NCBI GenBank assembly: GCA_030386875.1
Contig: CM059576.1
Coordinates: forward strand, 10,631,058-10,695,057
DNA: 64,000 nucleotides
Direction of reading: 5' to 3'
DNA from: Morinoia aosen
Taxonomy: Eukaryota > Arthropoda > Malacostraca > Amphipoda > Talitridae
This document shows positions 43,586 through 53,116 of the stretch, piece after piece. The position numbers and the translations under genes are program-made. Every line of letters begins with the position of its first letter. Positions within the stretch are counted from its first letter, which is position 1. The notes beneath the pieces were generated by a model. That model worked only from the letters and a program-made list of their open reading frames with translations. It was not told the DNA's origin and made no database searches.

Positions 43586-44449
43586 GTGACTGGAGGCAGG
43601 GGTGGAGAGGCAGTCTGACGTCAGACCTAACCTAATAAACGTCCACAACTCCAGTTTGCCCCAGAGTCCAAACGTTTACTCCAATTCACCCCAAAATCTA
43701 GTCGATCACGGCTTGCAAATCGGCTCCAATTTGCCCCAAACTCCAAACGGGAGCTCTAATTTGCCTCAAAATCCCTGCCTGCCTATAGGGCAGAAGCCTT
43801 CGTCTGGGGTAGAAATGCAGCCCAGCCAGCAGAGCATGGCTAACTTGAGTCTAAATTGCATGTCAGGCATAGGAAAAGCCACAAATGGGCTTTCTTTCGC
43901 CACAAGGCAAGTGTAACGTATTTCCCACAACGAAATACGGGTTTATTTGGAGACATATGGAGCCATCAGTCAAACGCTTGGGATTGAATCCAGTTTATTA
44001 CAAGCTCCAATTATTGTTCCTGCGCAGAGACAAGAACGTACATAAACACCATTGATAGAGAAATGTTCACATAACTAAAACGGCATTAAACTCATAGACT
44101 TGTAAGTTGCAACAAAATAGGATCACACGGTTATGAAATTATTGCACTGATATTGCACCAAATGAACCCCACAAGTTAAGGCTGAAGTTGCGAGAAAGGA
44201 GGTCGGCTCCTGACAGGCCAAGGAAGCCGACATTGCTAAAAATTTCAGACACAAATTTGACTTACAAAGAAAAATATGTATACTTAGCTGCGGACAGACA
44301 AAGACTGAAGCGAACCTATGCGAAGAAGTTAAAAACGCTTGAACAACAATAGAGTCAAGGAGATCACGAAAGGGTATTGACCTTTATTATTACGCGATTC
44401 AATCCTACGCAAACAATCGCCTATTTAAAATATAAATTTATTTTTACAG
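43586..44449 (+). other. Probable intron; Pro/Asn-rich repeated ORF inside
   Basis: A frame at 43602-43916 repeats the pattern S-N-L-P-Q-x-P-N three to four times (CCAATTTGCCCCAAACTCC and related). It may be intronic low-complexity sequence or an alternative exon. The stretch ends in TATTTTTACAG. Confidence 0.35.
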
Positions 44450-45398
44450 CAAGAAACGGGGTTGGGGAGGGACAGTGCCCTCACACCCTCCTCCCCAACT
44501 TCTTTGAGCTCCCAAGAGGACTCCAGCATTAGCGTGAACGTGTCTACGAACGACGGCAACAGCTCAGGTAGCGGGCATCCCTCTGAATCGGGTCCACACA
44601 GCTGGTATTGTCGTAAAATTGCGCGGGAACGGGAAAGATAGCGGGAATTTCGGAGGAACCAACGGAAAAGAAACAATTCTCGGACGACCTACTGGGAGTG
44701 CCGCTGACCCTAGAGGCAATAGCGGGAACACCAGCGAGCTGACGTCAGCAAGGCTGGCGCAGCTACATCGTCAGCGGGAGCACTGGAGGCTGGAGTACCA
44801 TTTGCTGTCACACAAACATGCGAAGCTCACGAAACTTTTGAAGGACACCGACGCTCTGAAAGCCTTTGGCTCAGGGGCGGCGAAATTGCACCCCACGTCC
44901 ATCGTATGCGAGGTTACGGTGCCTCCTGGTGGGGGGGGGGAGGCTGGGAGGGTGCAGGACTTTAAAGGGCGCTCTGTCTCTTTAGAGGATTCCAAAGGTA
45001 ACAAAGGACATGACGGTCCCATAGAAGACCCCAAAGGGCGCGCGGTGCCTGACGAGGAAGACACCTGGCGCGAGTCCATGGTCCGCCAACACCTGACGGC
45101 GCGCCGCACGAAGCTCTTCCTAGAACTGACAAAGACCTGCAGCAAGGCGACCCTCCTGCAGGAGGAGGCCGAGGCCGCCGTGTCCCGGGCCCTGGAAGCC
45201 GAAGCCGTCGTCGGGGCCCTTGAGAACGAGCTGGAACAGGTGAAGGGCGAGCGCGCTAAGTTGTCGGAGGAGCTCAAGACGACTTGCCTCAGCTACGAGC
45301 AGCAGACGGCGGCCATGGAGGACCACCTGGCGGGGCTCAGCGAGCGCATCGCTGAGCAGGAGGACCTCAAGGCATTCCCGAGGCCGCGCAAGAAGTAA
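44450..45398 (+). CDS. PPP1R21: PPP1R21-like protein, C-terminal exon
   Basis: From about 44740 the frame ending at 45396-45398 encodes ARLAQLHRQREHWRLEYHLL, matching the EHW-LE motif of PPP1R21, a Gly/Asp/Lys-rich linker, then WRESMVRQHLTARRTKLFLE and a long coiled coil ending ELKTTCLSYEQQTAAMEDHL. This fits the TTKRSYEDQ signature and the conserved C-terminal tail of PPP1R21 (KLRAQ/TTKRSYEDQ family). In animals this protein is an endosomal scaffold of the FERRY complex that binds Rab5 and mRNA. The exon begins after TTTTTACAG; its first about 190 bp is Ser-rich and in another frame, so a small intron or an error lies between 44560 and 44740. Upstream exons are outside the window or unrecognised. 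Confidence 0.7.
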
Positions 45399-46345
45399 AT
45401 TTTGTCCTTAGGGCGTACAAGAAGTAAATTTTGTCCTTAGGGCAGAAAAAGAAGTGAATTTTGTCCTTATAACGCTGAGAAAGAAGTGAATTTTGTCATA
45501 GGACACAAAAGAATAAGTCCTTATGTCACGGAAGGAAGATGTGAATTTTGCCCTTACGGCGCAGAAAAGAAATTAGTAAATTTCGTCTTTATTGGGATAT
45601 TATTTCTTACAACAGAATAAGCGAATTTTGTTTCTTATGGGATAGGAATAAGGGAATTTTGTCCTCAGGGCAGAAAAAAAACGAGAAAGTAAAAATTGTT
45701 CTTATGGCAGAGGAAATGTAAATTTTTTCCTTATGATCGACGGAAGGAAAGTAAATTTTGTCCTCATGACGGAAGGAAAGTAAATTTTGTCCTTATGACG
45801 GAAGGAAAGTAAATTTTGTCCTTATGACGGAAGGAAGTAAATTTTGTCCTTATGACGAAAGGAAAGTAAATTTTGTCCATATGACGGAAGGAAAGTAAAT
45901 TTTGTCCCTATGACGGAAGGAAGTAAATTTTGTCCTTATGACGGAAGGAAAGTAAATTTTGTCCTTATGACGGAAGGAAAGTAAATTTTGTCCTTATGAC
46001 GGAAGGAAAGTAAATTTTGTCCTTATGACGGAAGGAAAGTAAATTTTGTCCTTATGACGGAAGGAAAGTAAATTTTGTCCTTATGACGGAAGGAAAGTAA
46101 ATTTTGTCCTTATGACGGAAGGAAAGTAAATTTTGTCCTTATGACGGAAGGAAAGTAAATTATGTCCTTATGACGGAAGGAAGTAAATTTTGACCTAATG
46201 GCACTGAGGAAGCGAAGGACCCAGAAAAAGCTGTGAAATTTGTCGTAGTGGCAGAAAAAGTGAATTCCGTTTTATAGGACGGAGGAAAAAGTGAATTTGT
46301 GAGAAAAAGTAAATTTTGTCAGAAGAAAGGTAAATTTTGTCTTGA
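45390..46345 (+). repeat. 29-bp minisatellite in the 3' UTR of the PPP1R21-like gene
   Basis: Unit GGAAAGTAAATTTTGTCCTT plus ATGACGGAA. About 30 copies; roughly 15 in the centre (45757-46190) are nearly identical, with the edges diverged. The first unit overlaps the stop codon: AAGAAGTAA at the end of the coding region is also the start of the repeat. Confidence 0.9.
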
Positions 46346-46496
46346 ATGACATAAGAATTAAATTTTATCCTAATGCATGAAGGTGTGTTCACATTGAGTT
46401 ATTTTTGAGTAAGTATTTATAACATTCGGTCTCTATATTTTGCGTTCATCATTCTTGTGCCACTTTCAACTCAACTTTTTAAGAAATTAGTCCCAA

Positions 46497-46724
46497 TAAA
46501 CATTTTGACTGCGACGTGCCCCACCGGTGGTACACGGAGAGGATTTTCATAATGCTACTGACTGACCAGTAGTCACACACTCAATTTTCATAAATAACTA
46601 ATCAAAGCTAAATGAAGGCACGATCCAGTTCATGTTTGGTATTTTCAACATAGCTTACTACAGTTGGCTTTAAATTTAGTTGAATATTGAACTTCAGTTT
46701 TACCAATATCGGTCAAGGTGTTGA
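46497..46724 (+). mobile_element. MITE family M, copy B
   Basis: Ends are ACATTTTGACTGCG and, inverted, CAACACCTTGACCG. The body shares GACGTGCCCCACCGGTGGTA, AAATGAAGGCACGATCCA and TTGAACTTCAGTTTTACC with copies C and D. Confidence 0.75.
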
Positions 46725-47427
46725 TTGACGTTACCTAATAAAAAATTAGTCCGTTAATAAAATGACTTTTGGTTCAAGATTTAGAAACAATAAATAGGGA
46801 ATTATTGTCTATATAGGATGATGGATCCATGAGACGTTTTTATCGTGAACATGCATGGATTGTAAGACATTGGTTTGTCTATGTAACCTATCCTTTTATA
46901 CTGTATTTCCACGTCATTCTGTCCGCTCAGGTACAGTGTATATCCAGTGAATGATATTGTGATTCAAAGAGACCCTCAGGGGATACAGCCTTTGTGTCTA
47001 GCGCTCCCAGGGGGAAGGTGTGAGGTCCCGAGTTGAGGGTTAGGTATGCCTTCCTTAAATTGAAATAGAATAGTTTTTTGTTTTGTTATGGGCCATCTTT
47101 TTCCGGTTGACTGCTTTGCTGTTTTTCAGCAGCTATTACTTCTTTCACTTTCATCTTGTTTCATGAACTTCTTTCTCAACTTACTGTATCAAATGCCCCT
47201 TGTGCATAGATTCCGCGTTTCCTCATACTAAATGCTGCTCTCCTCTCTATGGAACACCTTTGTTGCGGTTAAGGATGCGTAAACTAACTCATTCAGAGTA
47301 ACTGGTCTAGAATGTTGTCCCTTACCCCCTTCAACTCCTCAATGTATGCAATCTAATTTTTCTAACTATGTAGATTTACATGCGGTATCAAAACACGTTC
47401 AATTCTAGAGGCAATGTGTTGTGCTTC
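46725..47427. other. Unassigned sequence
   Basis: No ORF or repeat that I can support. A segment near 47020-47060 resembles 60395-60440 (GAGGTCCC...GAGGGTTAGG...), possibly an old dispersed repeat. Confidence 0.4.
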
Positions 47428-47735
47428 GTAATTTTTGTATGTATATTACATTAAAACATTTTTTTGCAATATTTAACGAATGTGTAGGTAGGTTTTGCAA
47501 ATTTTGTGTGTAAATTACATTGAAAGTTCTTTGTTTGCAATATAAAGCCATTGTGTGAGGTTTAAAGAACTTTTGTATGTATAAATGAAAATTTTCGTTT
47601 GCCATGTTTAGCTGGTGTATAGGGCTTAGCATGTTTGTCTGTAAAAATGAAAGTATTTTTTTTTGCCATTTACCACAAACATGGGTGTCGGAATTTTTGT
47701 TTGTGAACTGCGGTAAAAGTTTTCTTTATTATGCT
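47428..47735. repeat. Degenerate tandem repeat, about 70 bp period
   Basis: Four to five diverged units of the form ATTTTTGTATGTA-ATTACATT-AAA...TTTGCAATAT-TA. Units lose similarity toward the right end. Confidence 0.6.
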
Positions 47736-47760
47736 TCGGTGTTCAGAAGTGTTGAACTGC

Positions 47761-48125
47761 CATGACGTCATGAGCTCTCGGCTAATCAGGAGCAACATTT
47801 TCTGTGACGTCATGCGCTCTCGGCCAATCACACGGTAAAGAAACAAGGTAGCGTCAAAACGGTCTTCCTTCGTTGACATTGTCACAATGGTGACGTCATG
47901 GCAACGAACCAATAGCAGCGCTCATATTGCATATGACAACCCTGCAAGCCCCAAATCTGGCACCACTATTAGCCTAACGACATGTCGCAATGGTGACGTC
48001 ATAGTTGGTTTAAAATGAAGCCTTTCTATTGGCTAGACGAACAAGAGGTGTATTTTTTCCCCAATGACTCTACCTTGGTTTTTCTGCCTTGGCCAATCAG
48101 GAGCAACCTTTTGCACGACGTCACT
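47761..48125. promoter_or_regulatory. Cluster of TGACGTCA and CCAAT sites
   Basis: TGACGTCA occurs at 47763, 47805, 47891 and 47994, with CGACGTCA near 48116. CCAAT boxes lie at 47823, 47909 and 48093, and inverted at 48028. Part of this comes from a repeated block (CTCTCGGC-AATCA, three copies). The palindrome is the full CREB/ATF site, and CCAAT is the NF-Y site. This looks like a promoter or a TE enhancer, but I cannot name the transcript it would serve. Confidence 0.45.
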
Positions 48126-48623
48126 AGTTCCCTTTCTTACCGTTGTGGCACGCGTCACAAAAATCTACGGGACAGACCACGCCCAAGTTAGACTTAACAT
48201 TAGTATTTTGTATGTTTGTAAACATATTTACTATTTTATTTCTTGGAGAGTGGACTGGCCAACGAGAGTTGGCCTTGATTGTACAATAGTTGCATTCCGT
48301 TATTGTTAATTATTGCTATTGGTTACTGGTAATTATCGTCACTATTTACTGTTAATTATTGGTAATTAATGCAATGCTATTATTTATCGCTAATATTTAC
48401 TGTTAATTATAGCCGTTATCCTATATCAGTGAACGCGAGGGAGCGGACCGTTTGTTTTGTAAAACTAGCGTAGTTTTCGTGGATTCGAACCCCCGTTTTG
48501 TGATGTCCGAATCGGTTGTGGGCTGGTGAGTTATATTACGTATTCCTACATTTTTATTGAACTTCAATTATCTGTTCAGAATTATTTGGTCCAAAAAAAA
48601 ATTACTAAAAATGAACCGCAAAG
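48126..48623. other. Unassigned sequence with TTAATTATTG-type short repeats
   Basis: 48300-48420 repeats TACTGTTAATTATTGGTAATT-like blocks. A tRNA B-box-like GGTTCGAATCC near 48490 (minus) has no matching stem. Confidence 0.4.
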
Positions 48624-48851
48624 TTAACACTTTGAATGCGACGTGCCCCACGGTGGTACACGGAGGGGATTTTCACAATGCTGCAGACCGACCAGAAGTC
48701 ACAAACTCAACTTTCATCAATATTCAATCAAAACCAAATGAAGACACGATCCAGTTCATGTTTTCTATTTTCAACATTGCTTACTGCAATAGATGTTAAA
48801 TTTAAGTTGAATGTTGAACTTCAGTTCTGCCTGCCGCGGTCAAAGTGTTGA
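48624..48851 (+). mobile_element. MITE family M, copy C
   Basis: Starts TTAACACTTTGAATGCG and ends CGCGGTCAAAGTGTTGA. The LINE fragment begins directly after it. Confidence 0.75.
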
Positions 48852-49425
48852 CGGAAATATTGAAAGTTATCATGTAAAATTGTGTTGGGTGCCCGGACAC
48901 GTGGGGGTGTCAGGCAATGAGAGAGCAGACCAGGAGGCGAAGCGTGTTGCGAATAGTAATGAGGAAACTCTAAATCAAATGGTACCCTTTCGGGACTACT
49001 ATCCCGTGATCAAGGCTGCTGTAAGACGTCTGTGGCAACAGGAATGGGACAACAGAATGGACAACAAACTGAGAACTATTAAAGAAACGGTTCTGGAATG
49101 GCCCTCGTCGAGGTGTCGCGTCCGCCGGGTGGAAGTGCTGCTCTGCCGTCTTCGCATCGGACATACTCGACTGACCCACCGTTATCTAATGGAACGACAA
49201 CCGCAGCCGCGATGCGAGCGGTGTCACGTTCCTCTGACCGTCAAACACATACTTGCGGAGTGCCCGAGATATGCAGCTGACCGAAATGTATGCTTTCCAA
49301 ACCTCCGTCTTTTTGCCGTGGATGAGGTGTTAACCAAGATGCTTGCGGAGATCGAACGTGTAACTTTCAATGTGGATGCTCTGGTGTTGTTTCTTGAGAG
49401 ATGCAAATTGCTGTCGGAATTCTGA
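48852..49425 (+). pseudogene. LINE fragment: RNase H end and C-terminal zinc segment
   Basis: Open frame with KLCWVPGHVGVSGNERADQE, the C-terminal motif of the RNase H domain found in I, R1 and Jockey-related LINEs. It is followed by RLRIGHTRLTHRYLMER and a CERCHVPLTVKHILAECPRY zinc-binding segment (C-x2-C...H-x4-C), then a stop at 49423-49425. The endonuclease and reverse transcriptase are absent: the copy is 5'-truncated, as usual after failed reverse transcription. The intact frame suggests a fairly recent copy. Confidence 0.8.
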
Positions 49426-49951
49426 TCGAAGACCATACTTAATCATCCGTATCGTTTTTGTATTTGTTGTACATACTTTCACGTGCTTGGAAATGTATGT
49501 ACTCCTTGTTGTACTACTTCAAGAGAGTTAACGGGAAACCACGCTGTAAGGCGTTATAGCCAGACGTGATTTCGTCTTGAAAGTTTTGAGGATGAAGAAA
49601 CTGTAATATGGCCGGGCGCGCTGCGTTGATACCTCGGGGGTTTCAGCGTGGGTAAGGCGTCCGGCCATAAATGGGTGGGCAGCTGAAACCCCCTACGGGG
49701 TTTGGCTGCTCAGTGCGTTCGAATGTACTGTGTTGTGTACAAATTTTAATGGGGAGACACTTGTAATTTAAAGTTGTAATTATGACCATGATGCTCATAT
49801 AATTTTGATGTTTCTAATAATATTGATGTTTATCTTGTGTAATTATTTAGAAGAGTCTGATACGAATTAAATTATGTGACCTTCGGTGCGATATAGTTTG
49901 AGTAACTGAAGCGCTAGCAAACCCATGTTACTACTACTACTACTACTATCA
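49426..49951 (+). other. LINE 3' UTR with (TAC)n tail
   Basis: It has inverted GTTTCAGC...GCTGAAACCCCC arms (about 49640-49695), and ends in TTACTACTACTACTACTACT (49928-49948). The Gypsy element inserted right at this tail. Confidence 0.6.
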
Positions 49952-50223
49952 TGTATGCCGTCACAAGTACGCATCCTCCCTGTGCGTATGTTCATACGTG
50001 TTCAAGACTACGCCCTAGAGCGGGCTAACCCCAATGCGCTTTGCTGTGTCAGCAATGTTAGGACTATATAAGGCTTGTGCGGAGCCCCCTCTGCGCACTT
50101 GGACCGAGTTCTACCCTGTACTAAGTTCTCTACGATTAAACTCGCACAGTAACCTGCGTATTCACTCTACCCTCCGAAGTCGCAACCCTAAAGATATAGA
50201 CTCATAGATAAAGGGGCGCGATA
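49952..50223 (+). repeat. 5' LTR of the Gypsy element
   Basis: Starts TGTATGCCGTCAC and ends GGGGCGCGATA. One mismatch to the 3' LTR. Confidence 0.9.
50065..50071 (+). promoter_or_regulatory. TATA box of the LTR promoter
   Basis: TATATAA in the middle of the LTR, with a start site expected near 50095. An ATTAAA poly(A)-type signal follows at 50135. The same signals in the 3' LTR would end the transcript. Confidence 0.55.
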
Positions 50224-50225
50224 TT

Positions 50226-50243
50226 GGTGGCGCAGTATTTAAA
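50226..50243 (+). other. Possible tRNA primer-binding site
   Basis: TGGTGGCGCAG begins two bases after the LTR, where minus-strand priming is expected. I could not assign the tRNA. Confidence 0.4.
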
Positions 50244-50433
50244 GGAACCACGACGTGTTATACTTGTATTGGTGAAGTGAGATAACTTGAGTGACCTCTG
50301 TGATTTTTGAGGCAGGAGAAAAACTCTGAGGATTTGACGGTGATTTTGCATCGATATTGTTTCTACGGACGTGTTGGTGTCTACGCTTCGCATCGTAAGA
50401 AGAGATTCTGCTGGATTTTTCGTCGAATTTATT

Positions 50434-50661
50434 ATGGAAAAGACTTCACCAACAGGCCGAGAGGTTGAAGAGGCACCGGAAGATTACAAAAATATTTTCC
50501 GTTTCACGACGAAACGCGTTTCGGAAGAAATTATGAAGAAGACCTGCGGGTTACTCTTGGACATTCCTCTGGGTGTGCCTTACTCAGCGCGTATTGACCT
50601 AGAACAAGACGGCGACGATTGTGTAATAAGGAGCTGCGTCAGTTTTCATCGTAAGAAGTAA
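50434..50661 (+). CDS. Small leader ORF (ORF0) of the Gypsy element, 75 aa
   Basis: The ATG at 50434 opens 75 codons before gag. The protein is acidic in the first third (EVEEAPEDYKNIF) and then has KRVSEEIMKKTCGLLLDIPL and a basic end (FHRKK). I see no signal peptide, membrane segment or known domain. It lies between the primer-binding site and gag, a place where Gypsy elements normally have no gene. CATCGTAAGAAG occurs both upstream (50393) and at its end (50648) and looks like a splice donor, so it may be part of a spliced RNA. Real or not, it is the longest ATG-initiated frame of the leader. Confidence 0.4.
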   Translation: MEKTSPTGREVEEAPEDYKNIFRFTTKRVSEEIMKKTCGLLLDIPLGVPYSARIDLEQDGDDCVIRSCVSFHRKK

Positions 50662-50954
50662 CGGGAGCGTCTACATCTTCGAGAACGTCTGCATCTTCAA
50701 TTCATCAGTGATTGTGTTCGCTAAGATCTCTACGAACTATAGTTGTATTTTCTGATTCTACAAGAACTGTTGTGTTAGTAAAAGTGGTAATTATTTAAGG
50801 TAACGAACAGTGCTATCAATTAAATAGAGTATCTACGTACTATCCTGCTACGCGCAAGGTGTATAACTGTGAGAATAACTGATGGTTACGGAACGGATAG
50901 TGTTGGCTCGGATAGTGTTGGTTACGGATAGTGTTGGCTCGCTGAGTATAGAGA

Positions 50955-51152
50955 GTGTGCTTGCTTGCTGACCGTCGCTTCGCACCTGCATCTGAGCACG
51001 GAACCGAGAGCGACCTTGACGATCTGCTACATCGTCTGGCTGTGCATGAGCAGACTGCCTTGCGCACGACCCTGAGTTCAGCTGGTACGAGCGCTGACCT
51101 ACTTCTTCGCTTGGCCGCTGTTACTGCGTGGCAGAATCTTGAAGTTAAGTAA
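50955..51152 (+). CDS. Second leader frame without ATG, 65 codons
   Basis: Open frame with SDLDDLLHRLAVHEQTALRT and ADLLLRLAAVTAWQNLEVK, clearly amphipathic and protein-like, but with no ATG. It could be a spliced exon; no acceptor in the right phase for ORF0 was found. Preceding 50885-50950 repeats GGATAGTGTTGG three times. Confidence 0.25.
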   Translation: MCLLADRRFAPASEHGTESDLDDLLHRLAVHEQTALRTTLSSAGTSADLLLRLAAVTAWQNLEVK

Positions 51153-51651
51153 CCAGTAATTGAAAATTTTTTTTGGTTTCTTTAGTGTAATTAGGTACTT
51201 CGGTATATTTTCAGTATTGTTATTTTGTCAAATTACGATTGAGCTGTGGAGACTCTCATTTACATTGAGTGTGGAATTTCTTTTTTAGTAAATTGTTTAG
51301 CTGAAAATGTGGAAAGCTGCGAAGAGCTCGGGTTTTTAATAATTTTTTAGTGTTCATTACTGACGTGCATTTCTTTAATTTCGTGCTATAAAAAATTTTT
51401 TTAATTTCGTGGAAATTTCGTGGTATAATTTTAGTGATTTGCGGTGAAATTAGTATTGATGTGTTAGGATTTTCAGAGTGATTAACGATTTTGATAGTTG
51501 GGTCGGTGATAAAATTGTTGTGAGTTACTGCAGTGTTTTGGTTCTTGCCGTGTTATTATTTTATTTCGGTAAAGTAAATTTTGGTGTTTTGCTGGGAAAT
51601 TATTGTAGATGTGTTAGACTTTTAGGATTCTTTTGAGATTATTTTGGAAGT

Positions 51652-51657
51652 GTAAGT
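51652..51657 (+). promoter_or_regulatory. Splice donor candidate just before gag
   Basis: GGAAGT|GTAAGT lies 10 bp before the gag ATG. In retroviruses and Gypsy elements with env, a donor near here lets a subgenomic RNA skip gag-pol. The candidate acceptor is at 58103. Confidence 0.5.
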
Positions 51658-51661
51658 TACC

Positions 51662-53116
51662 ATGGGAGATTCGGATTCCGAACCTGAAACTATTCGCTTG
51701 CACGAAACAATCACTCGGAGTGGCAGGGTCTCTGCTCCTCCTTTAAGTGGTACGGTACCAGGTACATTATTTACGCCAAGCCATTTTCAAACGCCTAGTA
51801 CGTCTAGACCTGTGATAACGACAGTTGTGTCGACAGTGAGAACTACTCAGACGGTGACCTTCAGTACACCTAGTGCTCCTCCCGTAACTACCATGACATC
51901 CACTAGTGGGCAAATGTCAAGTGGTTCTGTGACCTCGAATTTACAGAGGGGTAGTACAATTTTAAGTAGTGCTGAGCTTCCTCTTTTTAAAGGTAGGCAG
52001 AGAGTGAACGACCCAATCTTTTCCGAAACAAAAAGTTTCCGGACCCATGTGGCCAACCTAAAATCCTATATTTGCATGTTGCCAGACGTCAGTTCCGAGG
52101 ACGCGAAAAAAGAATTACTGGTGCGAAGTGCTCATAAGAGCGTAGGCGACTTTAACGGTATTGTTACGAAATTAGTTAATCCCACTGTCAATTATTCATT
52201 TGCTCAAGTTATAGAAATATTGGATGATATATACGTGGCTAAGGGCGAAAAGTCTGTCCACGCATTAGCTTCTGATTTAAGTCAACTACGATTGTTACGA
52301 AACGAAGGTTTGGCTGCACAATTGGTCACGGCTCTGTCAAAAATAAGAAATCTAAGTGACCATATAATTAAAAGTGCAGAGGTAGCGCTGCAAAGGCATC
52401 CGTTTGTGGTCGCGAGCGCGGACGCGAACGCACTGAAAAAATTCGCGGGTGACTTAGTAGTCTTTAGTCTGGCTACAGCCATATTGATTCCTTTACTTGA
52501 GGAGAATTTTTGCAAAAAGATTTTTTCACGTCCTTTTACAACATCTGAAGAGCTGCTCGCTCGTCTCGTTTCTGCTGTCCGAAATAATCCCGAAAGCAAA
52601 GAAATGCTTGCACGCAAGCAGAGTTCCCAATATTCGTATCCGCAAAGAGAAATTTATTTGGCATCCATACCTGAAGAGACTGGTTGTGACGAGACGGAAT
52701 CGTGTTCTGACGTATACTACAGTTCACAGCACAACCCTCGACGATTTCAGGGACGGCGTCCATTTTTCCGACAGGGATGGCGACCGCATAGATTCCCAAG
52801 GGGAAGACAAAACGCTTACTTTGGAGATCGGCCGCTAGGTAGCATGGAATGCAACGAAGCGCGTGTAGAAAACCAAAAAGATCCTAGTGTAGATAGGTCT
52901 AAATCTTTCTGTTCATTGTGCAATGCCACAGGGCATAATCAAATTTCATGTACGAAAATAAGAGGTAATGGTACAACCAATTTCCGTGGCCATGCCTGCT
53001 ACCTATGTGGCAAGGTCGGTCACTTCGCACGTGAATGCCGTTCGCGTGGACGAGGTAGAGGGAGAAGTGAAGCGCACTACGCGGCATTTGCCGAGGGTAA
53101 TGATTTTTTAGAGTAA
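51662..53116 (+). CDS. gag: Gypsy Gag polyprotein
   Basis: The ATG at 51662 sits in a good context (TTACCATGG). 484 codons. The first 100 residues are Ser/Thr/Pro-rich; residues 105-330 are a helical capsid region (for example VIEILDDIYVAKGEKSVHAL). Basic Arg-rich RRFQGRRPFFRQGWRPHRF precedes two CCHC knuckles, CSLCNATGHNQISC and CYLCGKVGHFAREC, and a final RGRGRGR. It assembles into particles and binds the RNA in the cytoplasm. The last codons hold the slippery site for pol. No lesions are seen. Pol follows in the -1 frame. Confidence 0.9.
   Translation: MGDSDSEPETIRLHETITRSGRVSAPPLSGTVPGTLFTPSHFQTPSTSRPVITTVVSTVRTTQTVTFSTPSAPPVTTMTSTSGQMSSGSVTSNLQRGSTILSSAELPLFKGRQRVNDPIFSETKSFRTHVANLKSYICMLPDVSSEDAKKELLVRSAHKSVGDFNGIVTKLVNPTVNYSFAQVIEILDDIYVAKGEKSVHALASDLSQLRLLRNEGLAAQLVTALSKIRNLSDHIIKSAEVALQRHPFVVASADANALKKFAGDLVVFSLATAILIPLLEENFCKKIFSRPFTTSEELLARLVSAVRNNPESKEMLARKQSSQYSYPQREIYLASIPEETGCDETESCSDVYYSSQHNPRRFQGRRPFFRQGWRPHRFPRGRQNAYFGDRPLGSMECNEARVENQKDPSVDRSKSFCSLCNATGHNQISCTKIRGNGTTNFRGHACYLCGKVGHFARECRSRGRGRGRSEAHYAAFAEGNDFLE
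53104..53110 (+). promoter_or_regulatory. -1 ribosomal frameshift site (T TTT TTA)
   Basis: In the gag frame the reading is GAT TTT TTA GAG TAA. The heptamer T TTT TTA fits the X XXY YYZ rule. The pol frame has a TGA at 53101-53103 and opens exactly at 53104. There is no strong hairpin at the usual 5-9 nt spacing; a 7-bp stem (TTGTGGT with ATCACAA) lies 27 nt downstream. Confidence 0.75.

Noticed and set aside
44771-45277. 168-codon minus-strand frame
   Set aside because: Shadow of the GC-rich PPP1R21-like coding exon.
45390-46345. CRISPR-like array
   Set aside because: Units are contiguous tandem copies without unique spacers, in a eukaryotic 3' UTR.
48480-48500. GGTTCGAATCC on the minus strand as a tRNA gene
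   Set aside because: The T-stem does not pair and no anticodon arm or A box is present.
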